From assembly GCA_963732595.1 (NCBI GenBank), contig CAVSZZ010000001.1, forward strand, positions 186,001 to 250,000: a stretch of 64,000 bases of DNA, read 5' to 3'. Position 1 is the stretch's first letter. Each line of letters starts with the position of its first letter. Both the position numbers and the translations under genes were made by a program. This DNA comes from JAFGXF01 sp963732595. GTDB taxonomy: Bacteria; Chloroflexota; Anaerolineae; Anaerolineales; Anaerolineaceae. Below are positions 7,666-17,029 of the stretch, piece by piece. The notes below the pieces were generated by a model. The model worked only from the letters and a program-made list of their open reading frames with translations. It had not been told where the DNA came from and searched no databases.

Positions 7666-7988
7666 ATCCCGGTGCGCTGAGCTACGGCGAAGCGCTCGGG
7701 ATAACGCCGCAGCCCTGCGCTCGATGGAGCGCTGTGTCCTTCCGAGCGTCGCTCCGAAGAGCTCCGCACCGGAAGGAAGCATCGCGAGCAGGTGTTTTGA
7801 TAGAATCTTGATCTTTGAGGTAATCACCCATCTTTCGACCAGTTCCAATGTTCAGTCATCAAGTTCTTTTTGAGCAGGTCAGCTCCCGAGAACGGGGGTC
7901 TAAAGATGACCTGCCCTTAGCTTATCCCGATCCTGCCCATCCAATTTCATGAACGGCTGGAACCTCACCAGTAGCCATCTCGAACCTC
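7666..7988. other. Intergenic stretch with no recognisable gene
   Basis: G+C-rich and locally self-complementary (for example GCGAAGCGCTC and CGAGCGTCGCTCCGAAGAGC), but I see no coding sequence, RNA gene or intact repeat. The last part approaches the tetR promoter. Confidence 0.5.
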
Positions 7989-8039
7989 TTGACATCTCGG
8001 TAAATTCTCATCTATACTTTCATTGACTAACCGTTCAAT
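7989..8039 (+). promoter_or_regulatory. tetR promoter and possible operator
   Basis: TTGACA (7989-7994), 18-bp spacer, TATACT (8013-8018). ATTGA (8022-8026) and TCAAT (8035-8039) form a short inverted repeat around the likely transcription start, as expected of a TetR autoregulatory site. The operator part is weaker than the promoter part. Confidence 0.65.
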
Positions 8040-8060
8040 CAATCATATTTGGAGGCAAGC

Positions 8061-8678
8061 ATGTCACCACGTGGAAAACAACTGAACGAGCAAATGCGGA
8101 CCGATGCGATGGCCAAGATCACCCAAGGCGGCTTTGGAGGTCTTCGCGTCATACGGTTATTACGGGTCCACCATGGAAAAGATCATGAAGGCTTCAGGCA
8201 TGAGCAAAGGCCTGCTCTATCATTACTTCCCTTCCAAGGAGAAAGTATTCTTCCACCTGGTGGATACAGCCCTCGAGATCTCGAGGAACACCTGGCAGGC
8301 TGCCTTTGATGCGCCTGGCAGCCGCCTGGGAGAAGATCGAAAAGCTTTCAGAAAACATCGTAAAGATCGCATTTACCGATGAAGCTTCGCTCTATTCTCT
8401 GATCATGATCCAGGCCGTTACGGAGGGCAAGGGCATACCGGGGCTTGCTCGAACATGTCTTCCAAAACCTGGCGTATTACACGAGGCTGCATGAGCTCAT
8501 CCTCGAGGCACAGAAATCCGGTGAAGCAACAGAAGGCGATGCGGAGGTCCTGATGTTCACCTATATTTCCCTGGTCCAGGGGCTGACCCTCTACACCATC
8601 CAGGATGATCAATTGAGGAGAAAACTGACCCCCGATATCTTCACCAATGTCTTGCGAAACCCCAGGAGGGTAAGATGA
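8061..8678 (+). CDS. TetR family regulator (three apparent frameshifts)
   Basis: An N-terminal TetR helix-turn-helix is spread over frames: MSPRGKQLNEQMRTDAMAKITQ, then AALEVFASYGYYGSTMEKIMKASGMSKGLLYHYFPSKEKVF. The ligand domain follows (WEKIEKLSENIVKIAF, then LLEHVFQNLAYYTRLHELILEAQKSG). Breaks are near 8127 (GG), 8325 (CGCC) and 8440 (GGGG). Each is repaired by removing one base, giving about 205 residues, a normal TetR length. The stop overlaps the next ATG as ATGA, so it heads an operon with two oxidoreductases and probably represses them. Confidence 0.82.
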
Positions 8679-10276
8679 ACGCAGCCATCTCCAGGGAGTC
8701 ATCCCAAGGACCCAAAAAACAGGTCATCATCATCGGCGCCGGCATCGCCGGCCTCTCGGCCGGTTGCTACGGCCAGATGAACGGATACAAGACCCGGATA
8801 TTCGAGATGCACGACAAACCCGGTGGACTGTGCACCGCCTGGAAGCGCAAGGGATATACGTTCGACGGCTGCATCGAATGGTTGACCGGCGCAGTACCGG
8901 GGAGCGCAATCAACCGCATCTGGCACGAGCTCGGCGCAGCGCAGGGGAGAGAATTCATCCACCACGAGGTATACCAACGCATCGTGGGTAATGATGGCCG
9001 GTCGCTTTCGCTCTACACGAACCTCGACCGCCTGGAAAGGCACATGAAGGAGTTGGCTCCGGAAGACGCTGATGTGATCGGGGAGTTCTGTAAAGGGGCG
9101 CGCACATTTACCCGATTCCTCGATGCTATGGAAGATCCAGAAGGCCCGGCCGGCTTGATCGATGGGATCAAGATGGGTTTACGGATGATGCCCCTCATCA
9201 GCAGCCTGCGCAAGTACAGCAGGATGTCGACGCATGAGTTTGTCGCCCGTTTCCGCGATCCGCTCCTGCGCACCGGGATGCTTGCGTCAGTGGACGACAT
9301 CGGGGATATGCCGGCGATGACCCTGATGATGATCCTGGCCATCATGCATGCGGGCGACGGCGTTTTTCCCGTCGGCGGATCGCTCGAATTTGCGCGTGCC
9401 ATTGAACGCCGCTATCTCGATCTCGACGGCGAAATACACTACCGCTCGCCGGTCGAGCGGATCCTGGTGGAGGACGATCGCGCCGTGGGGGTCCGCCTGG
9501 CCGACGGCAGCGAACACCGCGCCGATATTGTGATCTCCGCCGCCGACGGTCATGCAACGATCTTCGACATGCTGCAAGGCCGGTATGTTAACGACAAGAT
9601 GCGCGGATACTACACGGATCTTCCCATCTTTCCTTCATGGATCCAGGTCTCGCTCGGTGTGAAGCGCGACCTCTCCGATCCGGCCCAGGCAATCATCTTC
9701 ATGCTCGACGAGCCTCTGGAGATCGCGGGCGAGAAGCACGCATCCATCCGATACCGCCATTTCTGTTTCGACCCCTCGCTGGCGCCCTCCGGCAGGTCGG
9801 TCCTGGTGACAATGTTCTCCTCAGACCACGCCCATTGGCAGGCGCTCTCCAGAGAGCCGGAACGGTATGAGGCGGAGAAGAAGGAAATTGCCATCAAGGT
9901 CATCGCTATGCTGGAGCGTCGGATGCCAGGTCTGGCGGAGCAGATCGAGGTGGTCGACGTCTCGACTCCGATGACGGTGGTGCGTTATACAGGCAACTGG
10001 CAGGGGAGCCAGGAGGGCTGGATGATCACCACCGATAACATCGGGATGGTCATGGGTAAGAGGATGGACAAGACCCTGCCCGGTCTGGATGCCTTCTATA
10101 TGTGCGGGCAGTGGGTGGAACCGGGCGGCGGGGTCTCCACGTCGGCAGTCTCCGGTAAGATCGTGATCAAGGCAGTCTGCCGGAAAGACAAGAAAAAGTT
10201 CCGGGCCTGCCTGCCGGTGGAATCGCCGCCCGGGGAACACCGGCTTCCCATTTCATCTCCCGGAAAGGAAAGATGA
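8675..10276 (+). CDS. CrtI-like FAD-dependent oxidoreductase (phytoene desaturase / retinol saturase superfamily)
   Basis: A 533-residue flavoprotein. The N-terminal dinucleotide-binding motif is VIIIGAGIAGLSAGCYGQMNGY (about residues 17-38), followed by FEMHDKPGGLCTAWKRKGYTFDG as in carotenoid desaturases. The middle has GVFPVGGSLEFARAIE and the C-terminus has the FAD-contacting PGLDAFYMCGQWVEPGGGVSTSAVSGK. No membrane segment is visible. The next gene is a paralogue starting at an ATGA overlap, and a fragment of a third copy follows. Control by the TetR protein is likely. The substrate is unknown; a carotenoid, isoprenoid or fatty-acyl compound would fit the family. Confidence 0.85.
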   Translation: MNAAISRESSQGPKKQVIIIGAGIAGLSAGCYGQMNGYKTRIFEMHDKPGGLCTAWKRKGYTFDGCIEWLTGAVPGSAINRIWHELGAAQGREFIHHEVYQRIVGNDGRSLSLYTNLDRLERHMKELAPEDADVIGEFCKGARTFTRFLDAMEDPEGPAGLIDGIKMGLRMMPLISSLRKYSRMSTHEFVARFRDPLLRTGMLASVDDIGDMPAMTLMMILAIMHAGDGVFPVGGSLEFARAIERRYLDLDGEIHYRSPVERILVEDDRAVGVRLADGSEHRADIVISAADGHATIFDMLQGRYVNDKMRGYYTDLPIFPSWIQVSLGVKRDLSDPAQAIIFMLDEPLEIAGEKHASIRYRHFCFDPSLAPSGRSVLVTMFSSDHAHWQALSREPERYEAEKKEIAIKVIAMLERRMPGLAEQIEVVDVSTPMTVVRYTGNWQGSQEGWMITTDNIGMVMGKRMDKTLPGLDAFYMCGQWVEPGGGVSTSAVSGKIVIKAVCRKDKKKFRACLPVESPPGEHRLPISSPGKER

Positions 10277-11791
10277 CCTCCATGAAGAAAATAATTGTTA
10301 TCGGTGCCGGGATCAGCGGCCTTTCGGCCGGCTGCTATGCCCGGATGAATGGCTACGAAGTTCAGATCTTCGAGGCGCACTCCCTCCCCGGGGGTTTGTG
10401 CACGACCTGGATGCGGAAGGGGTATCACATCGACGGCAGCTGCCATGCCCTCATGGGGGTGGTACCGGCAAGCTCCTACCATCAGATCTGGCGCGAGCTC
10501 GGTGCGATCCAGGGGCGGCGGATCGTGGATTATGAGTACTTTGCGGGCATGACCGCGCGTGACGGGCGGGTGTTCCGGTTGTACACCGACCCCGACCGGC
10601 TCGAGCGCCACATGAAAGAGCTCTCTCCCGCCGATGCACTCCCAATCGAACAGTTCTGCGGTTATGTGCGCCGGTTCGCGCATTTCAAAGCACCGGTGGG
10701 AAAAACCCCCGAGTTGATGGGAGTATGGGACAACGTGAAGATGATGGCCGGCATCCTGCCGTTCCTACCGCTCTTCGCCAAGTTGGCGACGGTTTCGCTG
10801 GAGTCGTTTTCCACCCACTTTCAGGATCCCCTGCTCCGCGAAGGAATCAAGCACGCCAGCTACGGCGCTCCCGGTTCGCTCTTCACCGTTGTCATGCCGC
10901 TCGGCTGGATGAGCCGCAAGGATGGCGGGTATCCCATCGGCGGCTCGCTCGCCCTCGCCAGAGCGGTCGAGGCGCGCTTCCTCGACCTGGGGGGAGCGAC
11001 CCGCTACAACACGCGCGTCGTCAAGATCCTGGAGCGCAGCGGAAGCGCCTGGGGTGTCAGACTGGCGGATGGCAGCGAAGTGGAAGCCGATTACGTCATC
11101 GCCGCCTGCGACATGAAAAACACGCTGATGGGTTTGCTGGATGGAAACCGGATCGATCCCGTCCACCGGGAGCTTCTGGATACGGGTAAACTCACCGCAC
11201 CCGTTACCCAGGTCGCGATCGGGGCGAGACCTGGACTTTACGGGCAGCCCGCCTTCGCAGTTGGAGGCGTTCCAACTCCCTTCGCCAATATCCATAAGCG
11301 GTCATCCGGTCGAGTGGTTCAACTACAAACATTATGCCTACGATCCGGGCATGGCACCCAGCGGCAAATCCGTGCTTCTGAGCATGTTCCCCTGCGAGTG
11401 GGCGTACTGGGAGAAGCTGAAGGGCGATCCGGCGGCCTATCAGGCGGAAAAGGAGCAGATCGCCGAGGCCTGCCTCGGCGCGCTCGAGATCCGCTTCCCC
11501 GGAATCCGCGGCAAGGTCGAGATGGTCGATGTTGCCACACCGCTCACATACGAACGCTACACCGGGAATTGGAAAGGCAGTATCATGACCTGGCTGCCCG
11601 ATCCGGAATTCGATCGGCGGCACCGCTTCATTCCCAAGACTGTCCCCGGGCTGGACCGGTTTTACCTGGCCAGCATGTGGACGAACTCCCCGGGCGGGCT
11701 GCCCGGTGCGGCAGAGGCTGGCCGGGGAGTCATTCAACTCCTGTGCGCCCGGGATCAGAAGCGTTTCGTGACGACCACCCCCCCGGATTAA
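10273..11791 (+). CDS. Second CrtI-like FAD-dependent oxidoreductase (one apparent frameshift)
   Basis: A paralogue of the preceding gene, with MKKIIVIGAGISGLSAGCYARMNGYEVQIFEAHSLPGGLCTTW and GGYPIGGSLALARAVEARF. The frame shifts near 11233 (GG): VTQVAIGARP continues as DFTGSPPSQLEAFQLPSPI and runs to a normal end with TVPGLDRFYLASMWTNSPGG. Removing one base restores about 505 residues. The start is ATG 10273 (overlapping the upstream stop) or ATG 10282. With its sister gene it may form a heteromeric or sequential desaturase/isomerase pair, which is an inference. Confidence 0.82.
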
Positions 11792-11795
11792 TGAA

Positions 11796-11879
11796 ATGAT
11801 TCATAGCCGGGCAAAGGGTGGCGAGATTCAGATGACCTGTAAGAAGGACAGGAAGCGGTTTATGCGCGACCTGCCTTGA
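11796..11879 (+). pseudogene. 3' remnant of a third CrtI-like oxidoreductase
   Basis: The 27-codon stretch ends AKGGEIQMTCKKDRKRF then MRDLP and a stop. It resembles the C-terminal tails of both upstream oxidoreductases (KIVIKAVCRKDKKKFRACLP; GVIQLLCARDQKRF). No upstream body of a third gene exists, so this is the stub of a deleted tandem copy. Confidence 0.6.
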
Positions 11880-11937
11880 GCACCTCACAGTGCTGTATCC
11901 CAATGATACTTTCCAGCTCAAGTGAATCTGCCAAAAC

Positions 11938-11971
11938 ACAAACCCCCTGTTCGAACAAGCAGGGGGTTTGT
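11938..11971. terminator. Bidirectional terminator between convergent operons
   Basis: ACAAACCCCCTG (11938-11949) and CAGGGGGTTTGT (11960-11971), a 12-bp perfect stem with a 10-nt loop. It serves the oxidoreductase operon on the plus strand and hflX on the minus strand. Confidence 0.8.
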
Positions 11972-12005
11972 TTGAATCATGAACGTTGTTGTATACCGAC
12001 CTGGA

Positions 12006-13364
12006 TTAACCCGGATCCTGTCCGGGGAGTTCATCGACCTGCCCTTTCCCTTTCATGAACGGCTGAAACCTGACCAGCAGCCTCCCCGGCAGCAGTCCCT
12101 GCATGCTCACCCCTCCCCGCCCGTGCTCGACCTTTTCGACCACCCCCTGGTCATGGAACAGCGAGATCAGCTGCCCCTCTTTGTAAGGCAGCCGGACCTT
12201 GACCGGCACCATCTGTTCGAACAGCTCGGTCTCGATCATGCGCAGCAGGGCATCGATGCCAACCTTCTTCAAGGCCGAGACGGCCACCGAATTGGGATAA
12301 TTCTTCATTTTATCGACCGCCATCTGAGGATCGGGCAGCCGGTCGATCTTGTTGAGCACGCTGATGGTGGGAATCTCTGATGCCCCGATCTCCTTGAGCG
12401 TTTGGTGCACGGCCTCCGCCTGCGCCAGCGCATTTGGGTGCGAGATGTCGATCACGTGCACCAGCAGGTCGGCATCGCTGATCTCCTCCAGCGTGGCGCG
12501 GAAGGCTGCCACCAACTGCGTGGGCAGCTTCTGGATGAAGCCGACCGTGTCGGTGAAGAGCGCCAGGTGTCCGCCGGGCAGCTGCACGCGCCGGGTGGTC
12601 GGGTCGAGCGTGGCGAAGAGCTGGTCGGCCACATACACCCCGGCCTTCGCCAGGCGGTTCAGGAGCGTGGACTTGCCGGCATTGGTGTAGCCCACCAGCG
12701 CCACGACCGGGATATGCGAGCGCTTCCTCTGCGCCCGGTAACGGCTGCGGTGCGCGCGCACCTTCTCCAGCTCCTCCTTCATGTGGGTGATGCCCCGCCG
12801 GATGTCGCGCTTGTCGACTTCGAGCTGGGTTTCACCGGGACCTCGCAGACCGACCCCGCCCACACCGCCCGTGCGGCCGGCGCCACCACCCGCCTGGCGT
12901 GCCAGGTGGGTCCAGGCGCGGGTCAGGCGCGGCAGGCGGTACTCGTACTGCGCCAGCTGGACCTGCAGGATGCCCTCGGCCGTGCGCGCATGCTGCGCAA
13001 AGATATCCAGGATCAGCGCGGTGCGGTCCACCACGCGGACATTTTCACCGAATTTCTCCTCCAGCTCGCGCAGGTGGCGCGGTGACAGTTCGACGTCGAA
13101 CAGCACCACCTCCGCCAGGGTCTCTTCCAGCATCATCTGGATCTCCTCGACCTTGCCGGACCCGATGAAAGTATTCGGATTGGGGTGGTTGAGATTCTGG
13201 GTGATATCACCGACCACTTCCAGCCCGGCGGTATCCGCCAGGAGTGCCAGCTCGGCCAGTGAATCCTCCAACGTCAATAAATGGCTGTCGCCAAATATTT
13301 CAACGCCAACCATGAACGCCCGTTCACGCGGACGGCTGGTTGGTTCAGGTATTTTTTTAGCCAT
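12006..13364 (-). CDS. hflX: Ribosome-associated GTPase HflX
   Basis: A 452-residue GTPase that binds the 50S subunit and splits stalled ribosomes. The N-terminal HflX domain has VGDITQNLNHPNPNTFIGSGKVEEI and LSPRHLRELEEKFGENVRVVDRTALILDIFAQHARTAEGILQVQLAQ. The Gly-rich linker (GGGAGRTGGVGGVGLRGPGETQLEVDKR) is typical. G motifs are GYTNAGKSTLLN (G1), DTVGFI (G3) and NKID (G4). It is the last gene of a minus-strand operon that begins with trmFO. Confidence 0.95.
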   Translation of the reverse strand: MAKKIPEPTSRPRERAFMVGVEIFGDSHLLTLEDSLAELALLADTAGLEVVGDITQNLNHPNPNTFIGSGKVEEIQMMLEETLAEVVLFDVELSPRHLRELEEKFGENVRVVDRTALILDIFAQHARTAEGILQVQLAQYEYRLPRLTRAWTHLARQAGGGAGRTGGVGGVGLRGPGETQLEVDKRDIRRGITHMKEELEKVRAHRSRYRAQRKRSHIPVVALVGYTNAGKSTLLNRLAKAGVYVADQLFATLDPTTRRVQLPGGHLALFTDTVGFIQKLPTQLVAAFRATLEEISDADLLVHVIDISHPNALAQAEAVHQTLKEIGASEIPTISVLNKIDRLPDPQMAVDKMKNYPNSVAVSALKKVGIDALLRMIETELFEQMVPVKVRLPYKEGQLISLFHDQGVVEKVEHGRGGVSMQGLLPGRLLVRFQPFMKGKGQVDELPGQDPG

Positions 13365-13385
13365 GATTTTTTTCTTCTTTTTTGA

Positions 13386-14555
13386 TCAATGCACCCACGC
13401 GGTGATGCGCCCGACCGCTTCACGAATGCGGTCGGTGGCTGTGCCGAGTGAAATGCGTAAGTATCCCTCACCGAACTGCCCGTACACCACACCCGGGGTG
13501 GTCGAAACGCCGGTGTCGTCCAACAGCCGCGCGCAGTAGCTCACACTGTCACTCTCCCCATTCGGCAGGCGCGCCCACACATAGATGGCCGCCCTGGGCA
13601 TTTCGATCCCGAAGCCGGCCTGGCGCAGGGCTGCCACCACGATGTCGCGGCGTTCCTGGTAGATGGCATTGCGCTCTTCCAGCCAGCCCTGGTCGCCATC
13701 GAGGGCAGCCATGCCGGCCTCCTGGATGGGCATGAAAATGGAGGAATCCATCTGGCTCTTGTAGGTGGACAGCATCTTGATCACCTCGGCATTGCCGACC
13801 GCCATGCCCAGCCGCCAGCCGGCCATGTTGTAGGTTTTTGAGAGCGAGTTGAACTCGACCGCAACCTCACGCGCTCCCGGCAATTGCAGGATCGAGGGGG
13901 CGTGGTAGCCGTCGAAACAGACATCCGCATAGGGCGCGTCGTGCGCCAGCAGGATGTTGTACTTGCGGGCGAAGTCGAGCGCCTTCTGGAAGAACTCCAG
14001 GGTGGCAATGGCGCCCGTCGGGTTGTTGGGATAGTTCAGCCACAGGATCTTGGAGGCACGCGCAACCTCTTCAGGGATGTCTTCCAGACGCGGCAGGAAA
14101 CCGTTCTCCGCCAGCAGGGGCATGGTGTGCACCTTCGCGCCGGCGATGATGCCGCTGGCCGAATAGACCGGGTAACCCGGGTCCGGCACCAGCACGGTAT
14201 CGCCCGGGTTGACCAGCACCTGGGAGAGGTTGAACAAGCCTTCCTTGGAACCGATCAGGGCGATGGACTCCTTGTCGGGGTCGATCTCCACACCGAAGCG
14301 CCGTCCATAGTATTCAGCCGTGGCGCGCTTGAAAGCCGGCGCCCCGCCGTTGGGGGTGTAGCCGTGCACGTCCGGCCGGCGGGCAGATTGCTGCAGGCGT
14401 TCGATGATGAAATCGGCAGGCGGCAGGTCCGGGGAACCCATGTCGATCCGGATGATATCCATGCCTTTGGCCTTCAATTCGGCCAGGCGCTGGTTCAGCG
14501 TGGCAAAGAAATAGGGTTTAAATCCAGCTATCCGCTGGGCGGGTTCGTAGACCAT
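13386..14555 (-). CDS. Class I/II aminotransferase, LL-diaminopimelate aminotransferase-like
   Basis: A 389-residue PLP enzyme. It has IDMGSPDLPPADFI, HGYTPNGGAPAFKRATAEYYGRRFG, NPGDTVLVPDPGYPVYSASG, LNYPNNPTGA and HDAPYADVCFDGY. The PLP lysine lies in SLSKTYNMAGWRLGMAVGN. The motifs fit the DapL/AspB-like group, where DapL makes LL-diaminopimelate in one step in many Chloroflexota. Substrate choice among these aminotransferases cannot be read from motifs alone, so no symbol is given. It sits 21 bases before hflX in the same operon. Confidence 0.85.
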   Translation of the reverse strand: MVYEPAQRIAGFKPYFFATLNQRLAELKAKGMDIIRIDMGSPDLPPADFIIERLQQSARRPDVHGYTPNGGAPAFKRATAEYYGRRFGVEIDPDKESIALIGSKEGLFNLSQVLVNPGDTVLVPDPGYPVYSASGIIAGAKVHTMPLLAENGFLPRLEDIPEEVARASKILWLNYPNNPTGAIATLEFFQKALDFARKYNILLAHDAPYADVCFDGYHAPSILQLPGAREVAVEFNSLSKTYNMAGWRLGMAVGNAEVIKMLSTYKSQMDSSIFMPIQEAGMAALDGDQGWLEERNAIYQERRDIVVAALRQAGFGIEMPRAAIYVWARLPNGESDSVSYCARLLDDTGVSTTPGVVYGQFGEGYLRISLGTATDRIREAVGRITAWVH

Positions 14556-14600
14556 GTTGGCAATTCCTTCCAGATGTGAACTAAAATCTAATTATAGCGT

Positions 14601-15533
14601 TTATTTCCCCATCGCATCCAGCAGCCAGTAATAAAGCGTCGTCCCCACCGCATCCAGACTGGCAACTGAAACCTTATCCAGCGTATCGCCGGTCGTGTGC
14701 CACCAGGGATAATCGAAATCGATCAGCAGGGCTGCCGGAATACCTTTCCGTACGAATGGAAGATGGTCATCCAGCATGTTGTACTTGACGGACGCCTGGA
14801 ATTGCTGATCATAACCGTTTTCCGCGGCGATTTTCCAGATGGCATCGGTCAGGGCTGGATCGGAGTTGCCCTCGCGGTAGATATTCAGATCCGTGTCTCC
14901 GACCATATCCACCACCACCACGCCATCCGGAGCAACCATCAGGTGTTCGGCGAAATAGCCCGACCCGATGATCCAATCCCAGCCGGACAGGTCACCCTGG
15001 TCCTCGGCGTCGAAGAAAACCAGGCAGACCTGCCCGGGGAGGTCACGCGGCAGGGAACGTGCCAGGCCGAGGAGAACGGCAACCCCGGAGGCACCATCGT
15101 TGGCGCCTGGTACAGGAAATGTGCGGGACACCGGATCCGGGTCCCGGTCTGCGAGGAAACGGGTATCGTAATGAGCCCCCACTAGATAATACGGGCGACC
15201 TGCTCCAAGGCAGGCCAATATATTCTCGACCTTGTGATCATTCACGAAAACGGCATTCCTGGAAATCAACCAACCATAGGTGTCATTGATGTCTTCCAAT
15301 TCCGCGTAGATCCAATCAGCGGTGAGCCGGTGACCATCACTGCCGGGTGTGCGCGGGCCAAAGGACAGCTGCGTCTCGACATCCCTCAAGGCACGCTCTC
15401 CATCGAATACATCCTTGTCGCTTTTGTTAACCAGGAACAGGATCCCCAGCAACACCAGCGCAATGCCAATGGTTAATAGAAGGATCAATAATCCCTTTTT
15501 CCTCAGCTGAAAGACCGGCTTAGATTGATTCAT
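14601..15533 (-). CDS. Membrane-anchored M28 family metallopeptidase (glutaminyl cyclase-like)
   Basis: A 310-residue protein with one N-terminal helix (GLLILLLTIGIALVLLGILFLV, about residues 14-35), which would place the catalytic domain outside. Zinc-site motifs are VGAHYDTR, PGANDGASGVAVLLGLAR, VFFDAEDQG and DDHLPFVRKGIPAALLIDF with DYPWWHTTGDTLDKVS. These match M28 aminopeptidases and the related glutaminyl cyclases, and the DDHLPF/TTGDT region is close to the latter. The gene overlaps the trmFO 3' end by 14 bases. Confidence 0.85.
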   Translation of the reverse strand: MNQSKPVFQLRKKGLLILLLTIGIALVLLGILFLVNKSDKDVFDGERALRDVETQLSFGPRTPGSDGHRLTADWIYAELEDINDTYGWLISRNAVFVNDHKVENILACLGAGRPYYLVGAHYDTRFLADRDPDPVSRTFPVPGANDGASGVAVLLGLARSLPRDLPGQVCLVFFDAEDQGDLSGWDWIIGSGYFAEHLMVAPDGVVVVDMVGDTDLNIYREGNSDPALTDAIWKIAAENGYDQQFQASVKYNMLDDHLPFVRKGIPAALLIDFDYPWWHTTGDTLDKVSVASLDAVGTTLYYWLLDAMGK

Positions 15534-16887
15534 CCTGCATCCATTCCTTGAAGTGTTTTAGCGCACGCTCCGCCAGCAGGGCATGTTTTTCGCGCTTGCC
15601 GGTGCGGCGGGGCAGGTCATCCAGATCGGGCAGCAGACCAAAGTTGGCCTTCATGGGCTGGAAGGACTCCAGTTCGGCCCCGGAGATATAACGGCACAAC
15701 GCTCCCAGCATCGTCGTCCGCGGCGGGCAGACCGGTTCCCGACCCTCCGCCAGGCGGGCGGCATTGATACCCGCCAAAGCACCGGTGGCAATGCTGCCCA
15801 GGTAACCCTCCACGCCGGTCAGCTGACCGGCAAAGAGCAGGTCCTTGCGCCCGTGAAACCGCAGGTTCTGATCCAGGAGCTGCGGTGAGGCCATGAAGGT
15901 GTTGCGGTGCATCTGCCCAAAACGCACGAACTCCGCCTTCTCAAGCCCGGGCACCAGGCGGAAGACACGCGCCTGTTCCGGGAAGGTCAGATTGGTCTGG
16001 AAACCGACCAGGTTGTACAGGCTGGCCGACAGGTTATCCTGGCGCAGCTGGATCACGGCGAACGGACGTTTGCCCGTGCGCGGGTCGCGCAAGCCGATCG
16101 GGCGCATGGGCCCGAAAGCCAGCGAATCCTCGCCGCGCCCGGCCAGCACCTCGACCGGCAGGCAGCCTTCGAAGAAGCGCCCTTTGCCGGCGGTCACGCC
16201 CTGGTCCACCAGGGTTTCGAATTCATGCAGCTGGATGCGCTCGGCCGCCAGCAAAGCACCCACGAAACAGCGGTATTCTTCCTCATTGAATGGACAATTA
16301 ATGTAATCGCCCTGCCCGGATTCCTCGCGGTCGTAGCGCGATGCCCGGAAGGCGATCGTCCTGTCAATCGATTCGGCCGTGACGATGGGCGCGATGGCAT
16401 CGAAGAAAAACAGGTTTTCAGCACCCGTCAGTTGTGCGAGCGCGCCTGCCAGTTTTGGAGAGGTCAACGGGCCGCTGGCCACCACGCATAATCCCGCCGG
16501 GATGGTCGTGACTTCCCCACGCCGGACCTCGATACCCGCCTGGCGGGCGATCTCAGCCTCCACTTCGGTTGAAAAACGAGCCCGATCGACCGCCAGTGCC
16601 CCACCCGCCGGCAGAGCCGAGCGCTCCGCACACGCAACCAGCCTGGATCCCAACAGACGCAGCTCCGCCAGTAATAATCCGGACGGTCGGTCTTGCAGTG
16701 ATGACCCCAGCGAGTTGGAACACACCAGCTCAGCCAGGTCACCGCCGGTATGCGCGGGGGTCATGTGGTCAGGCCGCATCTCTTTCAGCCGGACCTGCAG
16801 ACCGCGTCCGGCAGCCTGAAGGGCTGCCTCACAGCCGGCCAGCCCGCCGCCGATTACCGTTAAAGTCATTCCATCGTTCTTATCCAT
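15520..16887 (-). CDS. trmFO: tRNA m5U54 methyltransferase (folate-dependent) TrmFO
   Basis: Methylates U54 of tRNA using methylenetetrahydrofolate and FAD. The FAD motif is TVIGGGLAGCEAALQAAGRGLQVRLKEMRP. Further family blocks are TPAHTGGDLAELVCSNSLGS, FFDAIAPIVTAESID, YINCPFNEEEY, FEGCLPVEVLAGRGEDSLAFGPMRPIGL, QLRQDN and LFAGQLTGVEGYLGSIATG. I place the start at ATG 16887 (MDKNDGMTLTV); 16869 is a plausible alternative that begins right at the FAD motif. First gene of the minus-strand operon, divergent from rpoN. Confidence 0.94.
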   Translation of the reverse strand: MDKNDGMTLTVIGGGLAGCEAALQAAGRGLQVRLKEMRPDHMTPAHTGGDLAELVCSNSLGSSLQDRPSGLLLAELRLLGSRLVACAERSALPAGGALAVDRARFSTEVEAEIARQAGIEVRRGEVTTIPAGLCVVASGPLTSPKLAGALAQLTGAENLFFFDAIAPIVTAESIDRTIAFRASRYDREESGQGDYINCPFNEEEYRCFVGALLAAERIQLHEFETLVDQGVTAGKGRFFEGCLPVEVLAGRGEDSLAFGPMRPIGLRDPRTGKRPFAVIQLRQDNLSASLYNLVGFQTNLTFPEQARVFRLVPGLEKAEFVRFGQMHRNTFMASPQLLDQNLRFHGRKDLLFAGQLTGVEGYLGSIATGALAGINAARLAEGREPVCPPRTTMLGALCRYISGAELESFQPMKANFGLLPDLDDLPRRTGKREKHALLAERALKHFKEWMQDESI

Positions 16888-16973
16888 GGAAAACATCGCG
16901 TGAATTGTACCATCCGGACCCGGATAAAGGCCTGGCACACTTTAGACCGGGCATGGTACATTTCTTTCGAACC

Positions 16974-16989
16974 TGGCACAAACCTTGCA
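16974..16989 (+). promoter_or_regulatory. Sigma-54 (-24/-12) promoter upstream of rpoN
   Basis: TGGCAC-AAACC-TTGCA matches the consensus TGGCAC-N5-TTGCA exactly, with GG and GC separated by the required 10 bases. It lies 41 bases before the rpoN start codon in the plus direction. It implies that sigma-54 drives its own gene. Confidence 0.85.
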
Positions 16990-17029
16990 ACAATAGACAC
17001 CAGCGACTAAAATAGAAGGAAGGTGCACC

